Assembly (NCBI GenBank): GCA_964503125.1
Contig: CAZCZE010000049.1
Span: 216,228-280,227, forward strand
From: FEN-1219 sp964503125
Lineage (GTDB): Bacteria > Pseudomonadota > Gammaproteobacteria > Steroidobacterales > Rariloculaceae
DNA length: 64,000 nucleotides
Direction of reading: 5' to 3'
How positions within the stretch are numbered: position 1 is the first letter of the stretch; every line of letters begins with the position of its first letter. Shown here piece by piece: positions 49,714 to 58,333 of the stretch. A program made the position numbers and the translations under genes. The notes under the pieces were generated by a model, which had not been told where the DNA came from, made no database searches, and saw only the letters and a list, made by a program, of their open reading frames with translations.

Positions 49714-52700
49714 ATGCGCCTCGTCGCCGAACTCTTGCGGCTCTCCGCGACCGACCTCGCGAATCATTTGAGCTGCGCGCATTTGAGCCAGCTCGACCTC
49801 GTGGTCGCTGCCGGCCGGGCGCGCAGACCGGAGCGGCACGACCCGATCGTCGAGCTGCTCGCGGAGCGCGGCCGCGAGCACGAGGCCGCGTACCTGAAGC
49901 ACCTGCGCGAGCAGAAGCTTGGCGTCGTCGAGATCCGCACGCCGCCGGGCGAGGAAGGCGTCGAGACGACGCTCGCGGCGATGCGCGACGGCGCCGACGT
50001 GATCTATCAGGCGCCGCTCGGCGACGACCGCTGGTACGGGCGCGCGGACTTCCTCGTGAAAACGGACCGGCAGAGCGCGCTCGGTGACTGGTCGTACGAG
50101 GTCACGGACGCCAAGCTCGCGACCGAAACGCGCGCCGGCACGATTCTTCAGCTCTGCGTCTACTCCGATCTGCTCGCCGGCTTGCAAGGCGCGCCGCCCG
50201 AGACCGCACGCGTCGTCGCCCCGCACCATCGCTTCGAGCCCGAGGCTTATCGGCTCGACGATTACCGGGCGTATTACCGGCTCGTGCAACAGCGGCTCAA
50301 AGAGGCCGTGACCCAAACGCCGTCGACCTATCCCGACCCCGTGCAGCATTGCGACGTCTGTAGCTGGTGGAGCCAGTGCAACGCGCGGCGGCGCGGCGAC
50401 GATCATCTCTGCTTCGTGGCCGGCATCAGCCGGCTGCAAATCCGGGAGCTCGCGACGCGTCTCGACGTGAGCACACTCGAGCGGCTCGGCGATCTCAAGA
50501 CCGTCCCGAAGCCGGCGCGCGGCTCGCGCGAGGCGCTCGAGCGCGTGCGCGACCAAGCGGCCATCCAGCTCAGAGCGCGCCGCGAGCAAGAGCGCCGGCA
50601 CGAAGTGTTGCCGCTTAGGGACGAGCACGGCTTCTTGCGCCTGCCGGAGCCCTCGCGTGGCGATCTCTTTCTCGACCTCGAAGGCGACCGCTTGGCGCTC
50701 GACGGCGGCCGCGAGTACCTCTTCGGCGTCAGCGACACGCGCGGCGCCTACACGCCGCTCTGGGCGACGAGCCCGGCCGAGGAGAAGCAGGCCTTCGAGC
50801 GCGTCGTCGATCGCATCCTCGCCGCGTTCGAGGCGGACCGCGGAATGCACGTCTATCACTTCGGCGCCTACGAGCCGACGGCGTTCAAGCGCTTGTCGGG
50901 CCGCTACGCGACGCGCGAGGGCGAGCTCGACACGATCCTGCGCGCCGAGCTGTTCGTCGATCTCCACACGATCGTGCGGCACTCGCTGCGCGCGAGCGTC
51001 GAGAGCTATTCGCTCAAGGATCTCGAGCAGTTCTACGGACTCACGCGCGAACAAGATTTGCGGGCCGCAACTGCCAGCCGCCGCGCGCTCGAATGGGCGA
51101 TCGAGATGCGCGAGGACTTAGGGTCGCGAGCGAACGACGCTCCTGCACCCGCTACGACCAAGCCGCAGCTCGAGCTCGGTCTCGATGCGGAGCCGGCCGA
51201 GAGCAAGTTCACCGAGCACATCGCCGTCGTCGAGCGCTACAACCGCGACGACTGCGTCTCCACGGCCGCTCTACGCGCCTGGCTCGAAGACCTGCGCGCC
51301 GAGGCCGAGCGCGCGCAGGGAGCCGAGCTGCCGCGCCCCGAGCTGCGCTCGGGCGAGGCCAGCGTCGAGGTCGCCGAGGCGGCCGAGGAAACGCAGCGCG
51401 TGATGGCCGCGTTGCTCGACGGCGTGCCGATCGACGCCGCCGAGCGCAACGAAGTGCAGCAGGCGCGCTGGCTCATGGCGCAACTCCTCGAATGGCATCG
51501 CCGCGAGGAGAAGGCGGCGTGGTGGGAGTATTTTCGGCTGCTCGATTTGCCGCTCGAGGACTACGAGGACGAGCGCTCGGCGCTCGCGGGCCTCGAGCTC
51601 CAAGAGACCGTGGGCGGCACGCCGCGCAAACCCGTGCATCGCTACACGTTCCCGCCGCAAGAGCACGACGTGCGCCGCGGCGACGAAGTCTGCGTGCCGG
51701 TCACCGGCAAGCCGATCGGCAAGATCGTCGGCCTCGACGTGGCCGCGCACACGGTCGATGTCGAGCACACGGGGCGCTTCGCAGACCTCCGACCCGAGCG
51801 CGTCTTCGTCCGGCGCAGGGTGTCGCCGAAACCGAAGCCGAGCGTCCTGCTCGAGATCGGCCGGTGGATCGCGGCCAATGGCGTCGACGACGCCGGTCCG
51901 CATCGTGCGGCGCGCGACTTGCTGCGGAAGTGCCCGCCGCGCTTCGTGCGCGGCGCGCGCGGCCTGCAGCCCGATCGCGGGCCGCCACCCGCCACGCAAG
52001 TCATCGCGCTCGACGCGGCGCGCAGCGCGCGGGATCGGCAGCGAGCCGCGGCGGTCGCACTGCGCGGGCGCGACGTCGATCCCGAGGTGCGCGAGGCCCT
52101 TCGTCTCGCGTTCGAGCTCGACCACGGCGTGCTGCCGATCCAAGGGCCGCCGGGCACCGGGAAGACGTTCACGGGCTCGCACATGATTCTGGAGCTCTTG
52201 AAGGCCGGCAAGAAAGTCGGCGTCACGGCCGTGGGGCACGAAACGATCCGCAACGTGCTGCGCGCCGTCTGCGAGCGCGCCGGCGAGCAGGGCCTCGCGG
52301 ACTTCCAGTGCCTCCACAAGGGCAGGCCTTCGGACGTCAACCCCGAGGCGCTGCACGCGATCGACGACAACGATCGCATCGCAGCGCTGTTCGCGAGCGA
52401 CGCGTACCGGCTGCTCGGCGGCACGTCGTGGCTGTGGGCCAACGAGCGCTTTCGCGACGGCGTCGACGTGCTGTTCATCGACGAGGCCGGGCAGATGTCG
52501 CTCGCGGACGTGCTCGCCGTCTCGGCCGGCGCCAAGAGCATCGTGCTACTCGGCGACCCGCAACAGCTCGAGCAGCCGCAGCAGGCGAGCCATCCGCCGG
52601 GCGCCGGGGCCTCGGCGCTCGAGCACCTGCTCGGCGGCGCCAAGACGATCGCGAGCGACCGCGGCTTGTTCCTGCATCAAACCCGCCGGCTGCACCCCGC

Positions 52701-53307
52701 CATCTGCGCGTTCACGGCCGAGGCGTTCTACGAGAAGCGATTGACGTCGGTGCCAGGCCTCGAGCGCCAAGCCGTGCTCGCGCCGCGTGGCTCGGCTGCG
52801 GCAGCACTCGGCAGGGCGGGACTCGTGTACGTGCCCGTCGAGCACGACGCCAACCAGTCGCGCTCACTCGAGGAGGTCGAGGCCGTCGTTGCATTGGTCG
52901 CGGCGCTCACGGCCGACGGCGTTCGTTATCGCAACGCCGACGACGAGGCAGCGCCGCTGACGACCGCCGACCTCATGATCGTCGCGCCCTACAACGCGCA
53001 GGTCACGGCGCTCGCGGAACGACTGCCCGACGTCCGCATCGGCACCGTCGACAAGTTCCAAGGCCAGCAGGCGCCCGTCGTCATCGTCTCGCTCACGACG
53101 TCGACGCCCGAGGACGCGCCGCGCGGCATGGACTTCCTCTACAGCGGCAACCGCTTGAACGTCGCGACGTCGCGCGCGAAGGCGCTGTGCATCCTCGTCG
53201 GCAACCCGCGCCTCTTCGAGCCCGATTGCCGCACGCCGGCGCAGATGCGCCTCGCGAACGCGTTTTGCCGTTATCGCGAGCTCGCCTGCGAAGTGCCGCC
53301 GCGTTGA
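49714..53307 (+). CDS. TM0106-family RecB-like nuclease fused to superfamily-1 helicase
   Basis: 1197 residues. Residues 1-270: RecB/Cas4-like domain (ATDLANHLSCAHLSQLD, the DWSYEVTDAKLA motif and a Cys set around 212-222, QHCDVCSWWSQC). Residues 300-560: DEDD exonuclease-like domain (GDLFLDLEGDRLAL, MHVYHFGAYEPTAFKRL, VERYNRDDCVSTAALR). Residues 780-1197: SF1 helicase with Walker A GPPGTGKT near 811, Walker B DVLFIDEAGQ near 917, GDPQQL and the C-terminal VDKFQGQQAPVVIVSL and LNVATSRAKALCILVG. All motifs look intact. The ensemble suggests DNA end processing or defence; no partner gene is adjacent. Confidence 0.9.
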   Translation: MRLVAELLRLSATDLANHLSCAHLSQLDLVVAAGRARRPERHDPIVELLAERGREHEAAYLKHLREQKLGVVEIRTPPGEEGVETTLAAMRDGADVIYQAPLGDDRWYGRADFLVKTDRQSALGDWSYEVTDAKLATETRAGTILQLCVYSDLLAGLQGAPPETARVVAPHHRFEPEAYRLDDYRAYYRLVQQRLKEAVTQTPSTYPDPVQHCDVCSWWSQCNARRRGDDHLCFVAGISRLQIRELATRLDVSTLERLGDLKTVPKPARGSREALERVRDQAAIQLRARREQERRHEVLPLRDEHGFLRLPEPSRGDLFLDLEGDRLALDGGREYLFGVSDTRGAYTPLWATSPAEEKQAFERVVDRILAAFEADRGMHVYHFGAYEPTAFKRLSGRYATREGELDTILRAELFVDLHTIVRHSLRASVESYSLKDLEQFYGLTREQDLRAATASRRALEWAIEMREDLGSRANDAPAPATTKPQLELGLDAEPAESKFTEHIAVVERYNRDDCVSTAALRAWLEDLRAEAERAQGAELPRPELRSGEASVEVAEAAEETQRVMAALLDGVPIDAAERNEVQQARWLMAQLLEWHRREEKAAWWEYFRLLDLPLEDYEDERSALAGLELQETVGGTPRKPVHRYTFPPQEHDVRRGDEVCVPVTGKPIGKIVGLDVAAHTVDVEHTGRFADLRPERVFVRRRVSPKPKPSVLLEIGRWIAANGVDDAGPHRAARDLLRKCPPRFVRGARGLQPDRGPPPATQVIALDAARSARDRQRAAAVALRGRDVDPEVREALRLAFELDHGVLPIQGPPGTGKTFTGSHMILELLKAGKKVGVTAVGHETIRNVLRAVCERAGEQGLADFQCLHKGRPSDVNPEALHAIDDNDRIAALFASDAYRLLGGTSWLWANERFRDGVDVLFIDEAGQMSLADVLAVSAGAKSIVLLGDPQQLEQPQQASHPPGAGASALEHLLGGAKTIASDRGLFLHQTRRLHPAICAFTAEAFYEKRLTSVPGLERQAVLAPRGSAAAALGRAGLVYVPVEHDANQSRSLEEVEAVVALVAALTADGVRYRNADDEAAPLTTADLMIVAPYNAQVTALAERLPDVRIGTVDKFQGQQAPVVIVSLTTSTPEDAPRGMDFLYSGNRLNVATSRAKALCILVGNPRLFEPDCRTPAQMRLANAFCRYRELACEVPPR

Positions 53308-53398
53308 CACGCTAAGCTTGCGGCGGCCGTGACCGCTGTCACAGACGGGCCCCTTGGCCCGCGCGCACAGTGGCCGCGATTCTCAAGGAGAGTTCGGG

Positions 53399-53806
53399 AT
53401 GAGCAAATCGATGTTGATTGGCGCCGTGGCCGGCGCTGCCCTGGCGACTGTTGGCGGAGTGCTGGGCTATCAGTACCTCGGCGAGCAGACCGGCGGCCCG
53501 GCGGTCGAGGTCGAAGCCGAGCCCACCGTGGCGCGCGCGGCGCCCGCGGAAGAGTGCTGGGACGAGGAAGTCGCGGTGACGGCGGACCCGAAAGACGAGC
53601 ATCGGATCGCAGGCACCGCGCTCGGCGCCGTCGTCGGCGGAGCGATCGGCAAGGACGTCGGCGATCGCGACATCACGACGGCCGCCGGTGCAGCCGCCGG
53701 AGCCCTGATCGGCCGCAAGATCCAGGAACAAATTCAGGAAAATCGCGCGGATAGACGCACGACGACGACCACGGAACGGCGCTGCGCCCCCGCGGGCACG
53801 CGCTGA
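53399..53806 (+). CDS. Glycine-zipper protein (copy B)
   Basis: 135 residues from ATG 53399, preceded by AAGGAGAG. Same plan as copy A at 48974: SMLIGAVAGAALATVGGVLG, a CWDEEV block, AVVGGAIGKDVGDRDITTAA, GALIGRKIQEQIQENRAD and TTTERRCAP. DNA identity is high across the GDRDITT part, and the two copies face opposite ways around the nuclease-helicase gene. A strong terminator follows. Confidence 0.85.
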   Translation: MSKSMLIGAVAGAALATVGGVLGYQYLGEQTGGPAVEVEAEPTVARAAPAEECWDEEVAVTADPKDEHRIAGTALGAVVGGAIGKDVGDRDITTAAGAAAGALIGRKIQEQIQENRADRRTTTTTERRCAPAGTR

Positions 53807-53834
53807 TCCGACCCAGCGAGTTTACGAATCGAGG

Positions 53835-53867
53835 GGCCGGGACCGGCAGCGGTTCCGGCCTTTTTTT
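53835..53867 (+). terminator. Rho-independent terminator after glycine-zipper copy B
   Basis: GGCCGGGACC, loop GGCAGC, GGTTCCGGCC and seven T: a ten-base-pair stem with one G-T wobble, 29 bases after the stop codon. Between here and 54031 no intact gene is seen; a plus-strand frame around 53938-54027 may be a broken gene end. Confidence 0.85.
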
Positions 53868-54031
53868 CGGTCCCAACGGCAAATGCGAATGTTTTGCAAT
53901 AGCGGGTAGGCCTAGGTAGTCTGGCCGCCTGTTTTTGCCGGTGGCTCACGGCACGCGACTTCAACTGGTGTGGACGGGTCTCGCGCTCGCCTGGCGGCGG
54001 CTCGTCGTCCCGCCATTCCGCCGTTAAGACC

Positions 54032-54478
54032 CTACGCGGAGCCCTTGAGCTGTCGAACGGCGTCGCCGTAGTAGTCGAGCATCGCGCGCGAGATGGCGCG
54101 CGGCACCTCGTTCGGCTCGTTGCGCTCGTTGATGACGAGCAGCTTCTTGCGCCGATCGGTGGGATGGCTCAGATAGCGGATGATCCCGATGTCGCCGCCC
54201 TCCTCGGTGAGGGACCAGACCACTCGCGAAGCCGTCGAGAACGGCATCCGCAGCTTCTTCACGATGGATGCCAGCGTGTGCGGTGAGCCATCGCGCTCGG
54301 CCTTACGGACCTCGAGCGTGATCAGGTATTGCGGCAGCGTGATGTGCGGAAAGCACTCGTAGACCGCCTCGAGCACCGCCAAGATCGCGAGGCGAACGCC
54401 CTCGTCGTCGAAGGTTTGTGCTTGCGCTGAGTCGGTGCGCGGGGCTTTGGTCCCTGTTTTTCTTGAGGATCGTGTCAC
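54032..54478 (-). CDS. Winged-helix (MarR-like) regulator
   Basis: 148 residues from GTG 54478, chosen because GGAGAT lies nearby and a sigma-70-like promoter (TTGACA, 16 bases, TAGCAT, 54534-54507) sits just upstream. A start at 54565 would place the promoter within the gene. The DNA-binding part includes QYLITLEVRKAERDGSPHTL, SIVKKLRMPFSTASRVVWSL and the wing DIGIIRYLSHPTDRRKKLLV. This matches MarR-type architecture, with an Asp-Arg-Arg wing. Target genes are unknown. Confidence 0.75.
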   Translation of the reverse strand: MTRSSRKTGTKAPRTDSAQAQTFDDEGVRLAILAVLEAVYECFPHITLPQYLITLEVRKAERDGSPHTLASIVKKLRMPFSTASRVVWSLTEEGGDIGIIRYLSHPTDRRKKLLVINERNEPNEVPRAISRAMLDYYGDAVRQLKGSA

Positions 54479-54506
54479 GCGGGGTATCTCCAAGAGTGGC
54501 CTGGTT

Positions 54507-54534
54507 ATGCTAGCCGTCTTCGGGTGTGTGTCAA
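54507..54534 (-). promoter_or_regulatory. Sigma-70-like promoter of the MarR-like gene
   Basis: TTGACA (54534-54529), 16 bases, TAGCAT (54512-54507) on the minus strand, 29 bases before the chosen start codon. Confidence 0.5.
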
Positions 54535-54635
54535 TGACTCCAAAGGGATTCAGATCCCTTGCCACGGTGTGACACGGTTAACGTCCTGGGCCAGTTCCTT
54601 CGGCGTACCCTTTCCGTGGCTGAGGACAACACGCA

Positions 54636-54821
54636 ATGAGCACGAAAAACCGCCGTCGAGGACAGCGCGAAGACCCGCCGCCGCTGCCATTCGACGTAAC
54701 CCAGGACATCGACCCCACGCTCGCCGATACGCTGCGTAGCAGCACCGAGCCGACGTTGACGCAGGGCGACTTCGACGACATCGCCGTCGAGCTGCCGACT
54801 CCGCCGCGCAAGCGAGGCTGA
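54636..54821 (+). CDS. Small acidic protein of unknown function (61 aa)
   Basis: 61 residues, with a basic start (MSTKNRRRGQREDPPPLPFD) and an acidic middle (DPTLADTLRSSTEPTLTQGD), ending PTPPRKRG. TGAGGA stands about 9 bases before the ATG. No membrane segment or motif. It resembles no family I know and could be a short regulatory or accessory protein, or not a gene at all. Confidence 0.45.
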   Translation: MSTKNRRRGQREDPPPLPFDVTQDIDPTLADTLRSSTEPTLTQGDFDDIAVELPTPPRKRG

Positions 54822-54940
54822 CGAGCAATTGGGACGCGCGAGAGCCCGTGCGCTCTCTTGCGCGCACCCCGAGCAGCCGCTAGTGTTGCGCATCGGCGAG
54901 CCAACTCCGGCCGTCGGTCCGCTCACCGAACCTCACGCCC

Positions 54941-56179
54941 ATGCTCACCCTTAAGACGTCTCTCTTGCGCCTCGCGGCGCTTGCCGTTGCCGTTTTCGCT
55001 CCCATCGCCGGCGCCGCGCAGAATCGTCTCGCGAGCAGCGCCGAGGTCGACACCTACCTCGCGGGCGTCGTGCGCGACACGCGCATCCCGGGGCTCGTCG
55101 GCCTCGTCGTCGACGCCGACGGCGTCGTCTATTTGGGCGCGTTCGGGCGTCAAGAGCTCGGCAACGACGTGCCGATGGCGCCGGACACGATCTTCCGCAT
55201 CGCCTCGATGACCAAGCCCGTGACATCGGTCGCCGTAATCATGCTGGTCCAAGAGGGCGACCTCGGCCTCGACGATCCCGTCTCGCAGTACCTGCCCGCG
55301 TTCGAGGACAAGCAGGTCATCGAGACCTTCAACCCGGCCGACAAGACCTATACGACGCGCCCCGCGGCCACACCGATGACCATCCGGCATTTGCTGACGC
55401 ACACGTCGGGGCTCGGCTATGCATTCTCCAATGCCACGCTCGCGCAGCTCGTCGGCCCGACGCCCGGCGCGAGCGTTACGGGGCTGCCGCTGCTCCACGA
55501 CCCCGGCACGCGCTGGACTTACGGCGAGAGCACCCGCGTGCTCGGCACAGTGGTCGAGGAAGTATCGGGGCAGCCGCTCGACGAATTTTTCGCGGAGCGC
55601 ATCTTCGTGCCGCTCGGCATGAGCGACACGTTCTACCTCGTCCCGGCACCGAAGACGAGCCGAGTCGCGACGGTGCACCGCACGACGCCCGAGGGCTTGG
55701 TCGAGACGCCGAACACGGCCGAGATCAGCTCGCCCGTCTTCGGCGACGGCGGCTTGCACTCCACGGCCGCGGACTACGCGAAGTTCATTCAGCTGTTCCT
55801 GAACGACGGGCGCGGGCCGAACGGCACGCGCCTCTTGAGCGAGGCGACCGCTCGGCTCATGGGCCAGAACCACTTAGGAAACGTGCGCGTCGAGCTGCAA
55901 CCCGCCGCGCTGCCGGCGCTCACGGAACCGTTTCCGCTCGGCGCGGGGCGCGACACGTTCGGCTTGGGCTTCCAGATCACGGGCGCGCACGACGATCCGC
56001 TGTCGCGCTCGCCGGGCAGCATGAGCTGGGCCGGGATTTTCAACACCGAGTTCTGGATCGACCCCGAGCGCGGCGTCGGCGGCGTGCTGCTCATGCAGTA
56101 CCTGCCGTTCTACGACGCGGCCGCCATCGAGACGCTGCAAGGCTTCGAGCGGCGCGTCTACCAGGGGCTCGCCGATTAG
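54941..56179 (+). CDS. Serine hydrolase of the class C beta-lactamase superfamily
   Basis: 412 residues. Signal peptide: LLRLAALAVAVFAPIAGAA. Catalytic SxxK is in RIASMTKPVTSVAVIMLVQE, and the YxN-equivalent Tyr in TRWTYGESTRVLG. HTSGLGY and the late GAGRDTFGLGFQITG region fit the EstB/PBP4*-like esterases that act on small esters or peptidoglycan fragments. Nothing supports antibiotic resistance in particular. The EamA gene starts within its last codons. Confidence 0.9.
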   Translation: MLTLKTSLLRLAALAVAVFAPIAGAAQNRLASSAEVDTYLAGVVRDTRIPGLVGLVVDADGVVYLGAFGRQELGNDVPMAPDTIFRIASMTKPVTSVAVIMLVQEGDLGLDDPVSQYLPAFEDKQVIETFNPADKTYTTRPAATPMTIRHLLTHTSGLGYAFSNATLAQLVGPTPGASVTGLPLLHDPGTRWTYGESTRVLGTVVEEVSGQPLDEFFAERIFVPLGMSDTFYLVPAPKTSRVATVHRTTPEGLVETPNTAEISSPVFGDGGLHSTAADYAKFIQLFLNDGRGPNGTRLLSEATARLMGQNHLGNVRVELQPAALPALTEPFPLGAGRDTFGLGFQITGAHDDPLSRSPGSMSWAGIFNTEFWIDPERGVGGVLLMQYLPFYDAAAIETLQGFERRVYQGLAD

Positions 56180-57101
56180 CGAATCGTCGGCGCCGTCGCC
56201 GCTGGCGGGCGCAGCCTTCGGAATCCTCGCCGCGCTCATCTGGGGCGGCTTCCCCGCGATCACCAAGCTCTCGATGGCGAGCCACGCACTCGACGCGTGG
56301 GACGTCACGGCGCTGCGCTTCGGCGTCGCGGGCCTCGTGCTGCTGCCGTTGTTCGCCCGCCGTGGGCTCGGCGAGCTTAAGCCGCTGCGCGGCCTCACCC
56401 TCGCCGTCGGCGCGGGCGCGCCGTACGTGCTGCTCACGGCCGGCGGCCTCGCCTTCGCGCCCGCGGGCCACATGGGCGTCATCACGCCGAGCTGCATGCT
56501 GCTCTGCTCGACGCTCGGCGGCGCGTGGATCCTGCGTGAGCCGCTTACGTCCGCGCGAATGCTCGGCGCGGCCGCGATCACGGCGGGCCTCGTGGCCATG
56601 GGGTGGGACGGCCTTGCCAATCACGGCGAGCTCACGTGGCTCGGCGACGCGATGTTCGCGCTCGGCGGCCTCTTCTGGGCGGGCTACACGATCGCGTCGC
56701 GGCGCTGGCGCGTCGAGCCCCTGCACGCGACCGCGGTCGTCGGCGTGCTATCGATGGTGCTCTACGTGCCGGGCTACGCGTGGCTCGCGGGCGACGGCAT
56801 CGTCGCGGCGCCGTGGCGCGACCTCGTCGTCCAGGGCGTATTTCAGGGCGTGCTGTCGGCCGTCGTCGCGCTGCTGTTCTACACGCGCGCCGTCGCGATC
56901 CTGGGCGCCGCGCGCGGCGCCGTGTTCGCAGCGCTCGTGCCCGCGTTCTCGCTGCTGGTCGCCATTCCGTTGCTGCGCGAAACGCCGACGGCGCTCCAGC
57001 TCGCGGGCGTCGCGATCGTGACTGTGGGCATGGTGCTCGCGCTCGGGCTCCAGGATCCCTCGCGCTGGCGTGCCGTCGCTACGCGGGTAGCGCCCCGATG
57101 A
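56175..57101 (+). CDS. EamA family (DMT) transporter with non-standard start
   Basis: About 308 residues. Ten helices in two EamA repeats: AGAAFGILAALIWGGFPAIT (helix 1), GVAGLVLLPLF, VLLTAGGLAFAPAGHMGVIT, ALGGLFWAGYTIASRRWRVE, FYTRAVAILGAARGAVFAAL and ALQLAGVAIVTVGMVLALGL. The first ATG in frame is at 56274, after helix 1. No ATG, GTG or TTG lies between the previous gene and helix 1; ATT 56175 overlaps the TAG stop of the serine hydrolase and is the best coupled start. It exports or imports small metabolites. Confidence 0.8.
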   Translation: MSESSAPSPLAGAAFGILAALIWGGFPAITKLSMASHALDAWDVTALRFGVAGLVLLPLFARRGLGELKPLRGLTLAVGAGAPYVLLTAGGLAFAPAGHMGVITPSCMLLCSTLGGAWILREPLTSARMLGAAAITAGLVAMGWDGLANHGELTWLGDAMFALGGLFWAGYTIASRRWRVEPLHATAVVGVLSMVLYVPGYAWLAGDGIVAAPWRDLVVQGVFQGVLSAVVALLFYTRAVAILGAARGAVFAALVPAFSLLVAIPLLRETPTALQLAGVAIVTVGMVLALGLQDPSRWRAVATRVAPR

Positions 57102-58026
57102 AGTCGATCATGCGCTTGCGCTCGGCCTGATCCGGCAGGCGGCCTTTCGCGGCCGTCATGTTGTCGACCATGTGGTGCGGCTTGCTCGTCGCCGGCGTGA
57201 CGGCCGTGACCGCGGGGTGCGACGCCGCGAACTTGAGGAAGAACTGCGCCCACGTCGCCGCGCCGAGCTCGGCGGCCCACTCGGGCAACGCCTGTCCCTC
57301 GACTCGGTCCCAGAGCCGCGTGCGGCCGAACGGTAGATAAACGAGCACGCCGATGCCGCGCTCCTGCGCGAGCGGGAAGATGCGCTCTTCGGCGCTCAAA
57401 TTGTCGACGGCATAATCGATGCCGATGAAGTCGAAGGGCTCGTCGCGCATGAGCTGCTCGAGCGTCGCGTACTGCGGCTTGAACGTCGTCGTCGTGCCGA
57501 TGTAGCGAACGCGGCCCGCCTGCTTGAACTCTTCGAGGATCGGGAACTGCGTCGCCATGTCGGCGACGTTGTGTACCTGGATGAGATCGATCTTGTTGCG
57601 CCCGAGGCCACCGTCAGCACGCTTGAGCGACGTCTCGACTTGCTCGCGCGCCCGCTTAGGATCGGCGCTCGCGCCGCGTCCCGCGACGTTGAGCTTCGTG
57701 GCCCAGAATACGCGGTCGCGCAGGCCGGCCTCGTTGACGGCTCGCGCCGCGACCTCCTCGGAGGCGCCGTAACCCGGCGCCGTGTCGAACACGGTGCCGC
57801 CGTTATCGAGCAGGGCCGAGAACACGGCGCGGATGGCCTCGACGTCGGCGGCCGCGGCGATTTGGCTGAACGTGGCCGAGCTGCCGAGCCCGACGATCGG
57901 CAGCTGCTCGCCGGTCTTCGGTATCGGCCGCGTGATCACGGCGCCTTGGGCAAACACATTGACCGGCAGCGCGAGCGCAGCCCCTGCTTGGGCCGTGAGC
58001 GCCAGGTATTCGCGTCGAGTCAGCAT
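57079..58026 (-). CDS. Aldo/keto reductase with twin-arginine-like leader
   Basis: 315 residues. The leader LTRREYLALTAQAGAALALP has an Arg pair and a hydrophobic stretch ending VFAQG, consistent with Tat export, as found in many secreted AKRs. Barrel motifs: LPIVGLGSSATFSQI, the catalytic Asp/Tyr region FDTAPGYGASEEV, Lys in WATKLNV, and His in DLIQVHNVADM. The C-terminal NADPH part has TPATSKPHHMVDN. The substrate is unknown. The stop region overlaps the end of the convergent EamA gene by 23 bases. Confidence 0.88.
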   Translation of the reverse strand: MLTRREYLALTAQAGAALALPVNVFAQGAVITRPIPKTGEQLPIVGLGSSATFSQIAAAADVEAIRAVFSALLDNGGTVFDTAPGYGASEEVAARAVNEAGLRDRVFWATKLNVAGRGASADPKRAREQVETSLKRADGGLGRNKIDLIQVHNVADMATQFPILEEFKQAGRVRYIGTTTTFKPQYATLEQLMRDEPFDFIGIDYAVDNLSAEERIFPLAQERGIGVLVYLPFGRTRLWDRVEGQALPEWAAELGAATWAQFFLKFAASHPAVTAVTPATSKPHHMVDNMTAAKGRLPDQAERKRMIDFIGALPA

Positions 58027-58243
58027 CGGTCGTTCCCCCGTCGAGCCGTGGATCTAGGCGCGAAAAAATAACATCAACTCAGCCGCGTCAGGGTCTGCGC
58101 TCCGCCGGCCAAAGGATTCTCCAGCTCGCGTTAGTTGGCCTTCTCGGCGCCGGCGCGTCAGGCCGCGTGCCGGGCTCGACGAAGGCAGGCAGGGCTCGAT
58201 GAGAACTGCTGCTAAATGGATTTAAGATCCATTCGTAACAGCA

Positions 58244-58262
58244 AATGCGAATACTTCTTATT
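58244..58262 (+). promoter_or_regulatory. Probable Fur box before the TonB-dependent receptor
   Basis: The 19-base site AATGCGAATACTTCTTATT matches the AATGAGAATGATTCTCATT consensus at 15 positions. It lies 72 bases before the start of the FecA-like receptor. The rest of 58027-58333 contains no gene. Confidence 0.6.
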
Positions 58263-58333
58263 GACGAACCGTTAAGGGGCCGCTAGGATGCCTGCCTTGC
58301 GTTCACGAACAACGACTTGTGCGAGGAATCCTC

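Noticed and set aside
53883..53901. Second Fur-like site (AATGCGAATGTTTTGCAAT)
   Set aside because: It partly resembles the consensus but has no gene in the right position: it lies between the ends of two convergent genes, just past a terminator.
53938..54027. Plus-strand frame ending in LVWTGLALAWRRLVVPPFRR
   Set aside because: Coding-like for about 25 codons but with no ribosome site, homologue in mind or conserved motif; too short to call a gene or a named remnant.
54941..56179. Reading the serine hydrolase as an antibiotic-resistance beta-lactamase
   Set aside because: The SxxK and Tyr motifs are shared by esterases and peptidases of the same superfamily, and no ampR-like regulator or resistance context is present.
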